From Clostridiaceae bacterium (lineage in GTDB: Bacteria; Bacillota; Clostridia; Oscillospirales; Acutalibacteraceae): a stretch of 5,484 nucleotides of DNA. The first letter of the stretch is position 1. Every line of letters starts with the position of its first letter. Positions 5,426 through 5,484 of the stretch are shown one piece after another. The position numbers and the translations under genes are program-made. A model generated the notes under the pieces. The model did not search any database. It was not told the DNA's origin and saw only the letters and a list, made by a program, of their open reading frames with translations. The DNA is taken from NCBI GenBank assembly GCA_904501685.1, contig CAJGBX010000087.1, positions 1-5,484 of the forward strand. The letters run 5' to 3'.

Positions 5426-5476
5426 GGCGAAACAATCCTGTTTCGCCACAAAATCTTTGATTTTGCGACAAATTTT
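5426..5476 (+). terminator. Tandem hairpins, probable terminator of the DAHP synthase gene
   Basis: GGCGAAACA (5426-5434) and TGTTTCGCC (5439-5447) form a perfect 9-bp stem with a 4-base loop 12 bases after the stop codon, but no U-tract follows directly. A second small hairpin, CAAAATC (5449-5455) with GATTTTG (5459-5465), follows at once, then a TTTTT run at 5472-5476. The pair together probably ends the transcript; the window stops at 5484. Confidence 0.65.
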
Positions 5477-5484
5477 TAATAAAA

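Overview
The window looks like a chromosomal fragment of a low-GC Gram-positive anaerobe, most likely Clostridia (Oscillospiraceae/Ruminococcaceae-like). This is inferred from the AT-rich spacers, strong AGGAGG-type ribosome binding sites, sigma-A-like promoters, U-tailed terminators and an LtaS-type membrane enzyme. No contig-level or species marker is present, so the placement is tentative. There is no rRNA, tRNA, CRISPR array, transposase or phage gene.

Layout, left to right. Positions 2-163 hold the last 53 codons of a protein of unknown function. A strong extended -10 promoter (182-210) then drives a 54-codon gene (273-437) for a small peptide with a Tyr-x-Lys-Pro N-terminal motif and a Gly/Ser-rich acidic tail; it ends at an intrinsic terminator (477-517). 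On the minus strand, 572-1123 encodes an XRE-family helix-turn-helix regulator. It is divergent from a histidine-phosphatase-superfamily enzyme (1260-1892, plus). The 136 bases between them contain overlapping divergent promoters and a cluster of TATACAA-type inverted half-sites, which look like the regulator's operators. A 13-bp perfect hairpin (1903-1934) separates the phosphatase from the convergent gene at 1954-4170. That gene encodes an LTA synthase/phosphoglycerol transferase-like sulfatase-fold membrane protein with an unusual C-terminal extension: an IPT/TIG-like beta domain followed by a terminal transmembrane helix. Divergent from it is a class I DAHP synthase (4385-5413, plus), the first enzyme of the shikimate pathway, followed by one or two hairpins to the end of the window.

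Each gene appears to have its own promoter and terminator, so this is a run of single-gene transcription units and not one operon. The only gene pair with sequence-visible coupling is the XRE regulator and the phosphatase. In three cases the longest open frame does not give the best start: the phosphatase (TTG at 1248 versus ATG at 1260), the LtaS-like protein (GTG at 4179 versus ATG at 4170) and DAHP synthase (ATG at 4343 versus ATG at 4385). I chose the internal ATG each time from the ribosome binding site. No complete new multi-gene system is evident. The best leads are the small peptide gene, the operator cluster and the two-end-anchored LtaS-like enzyme.
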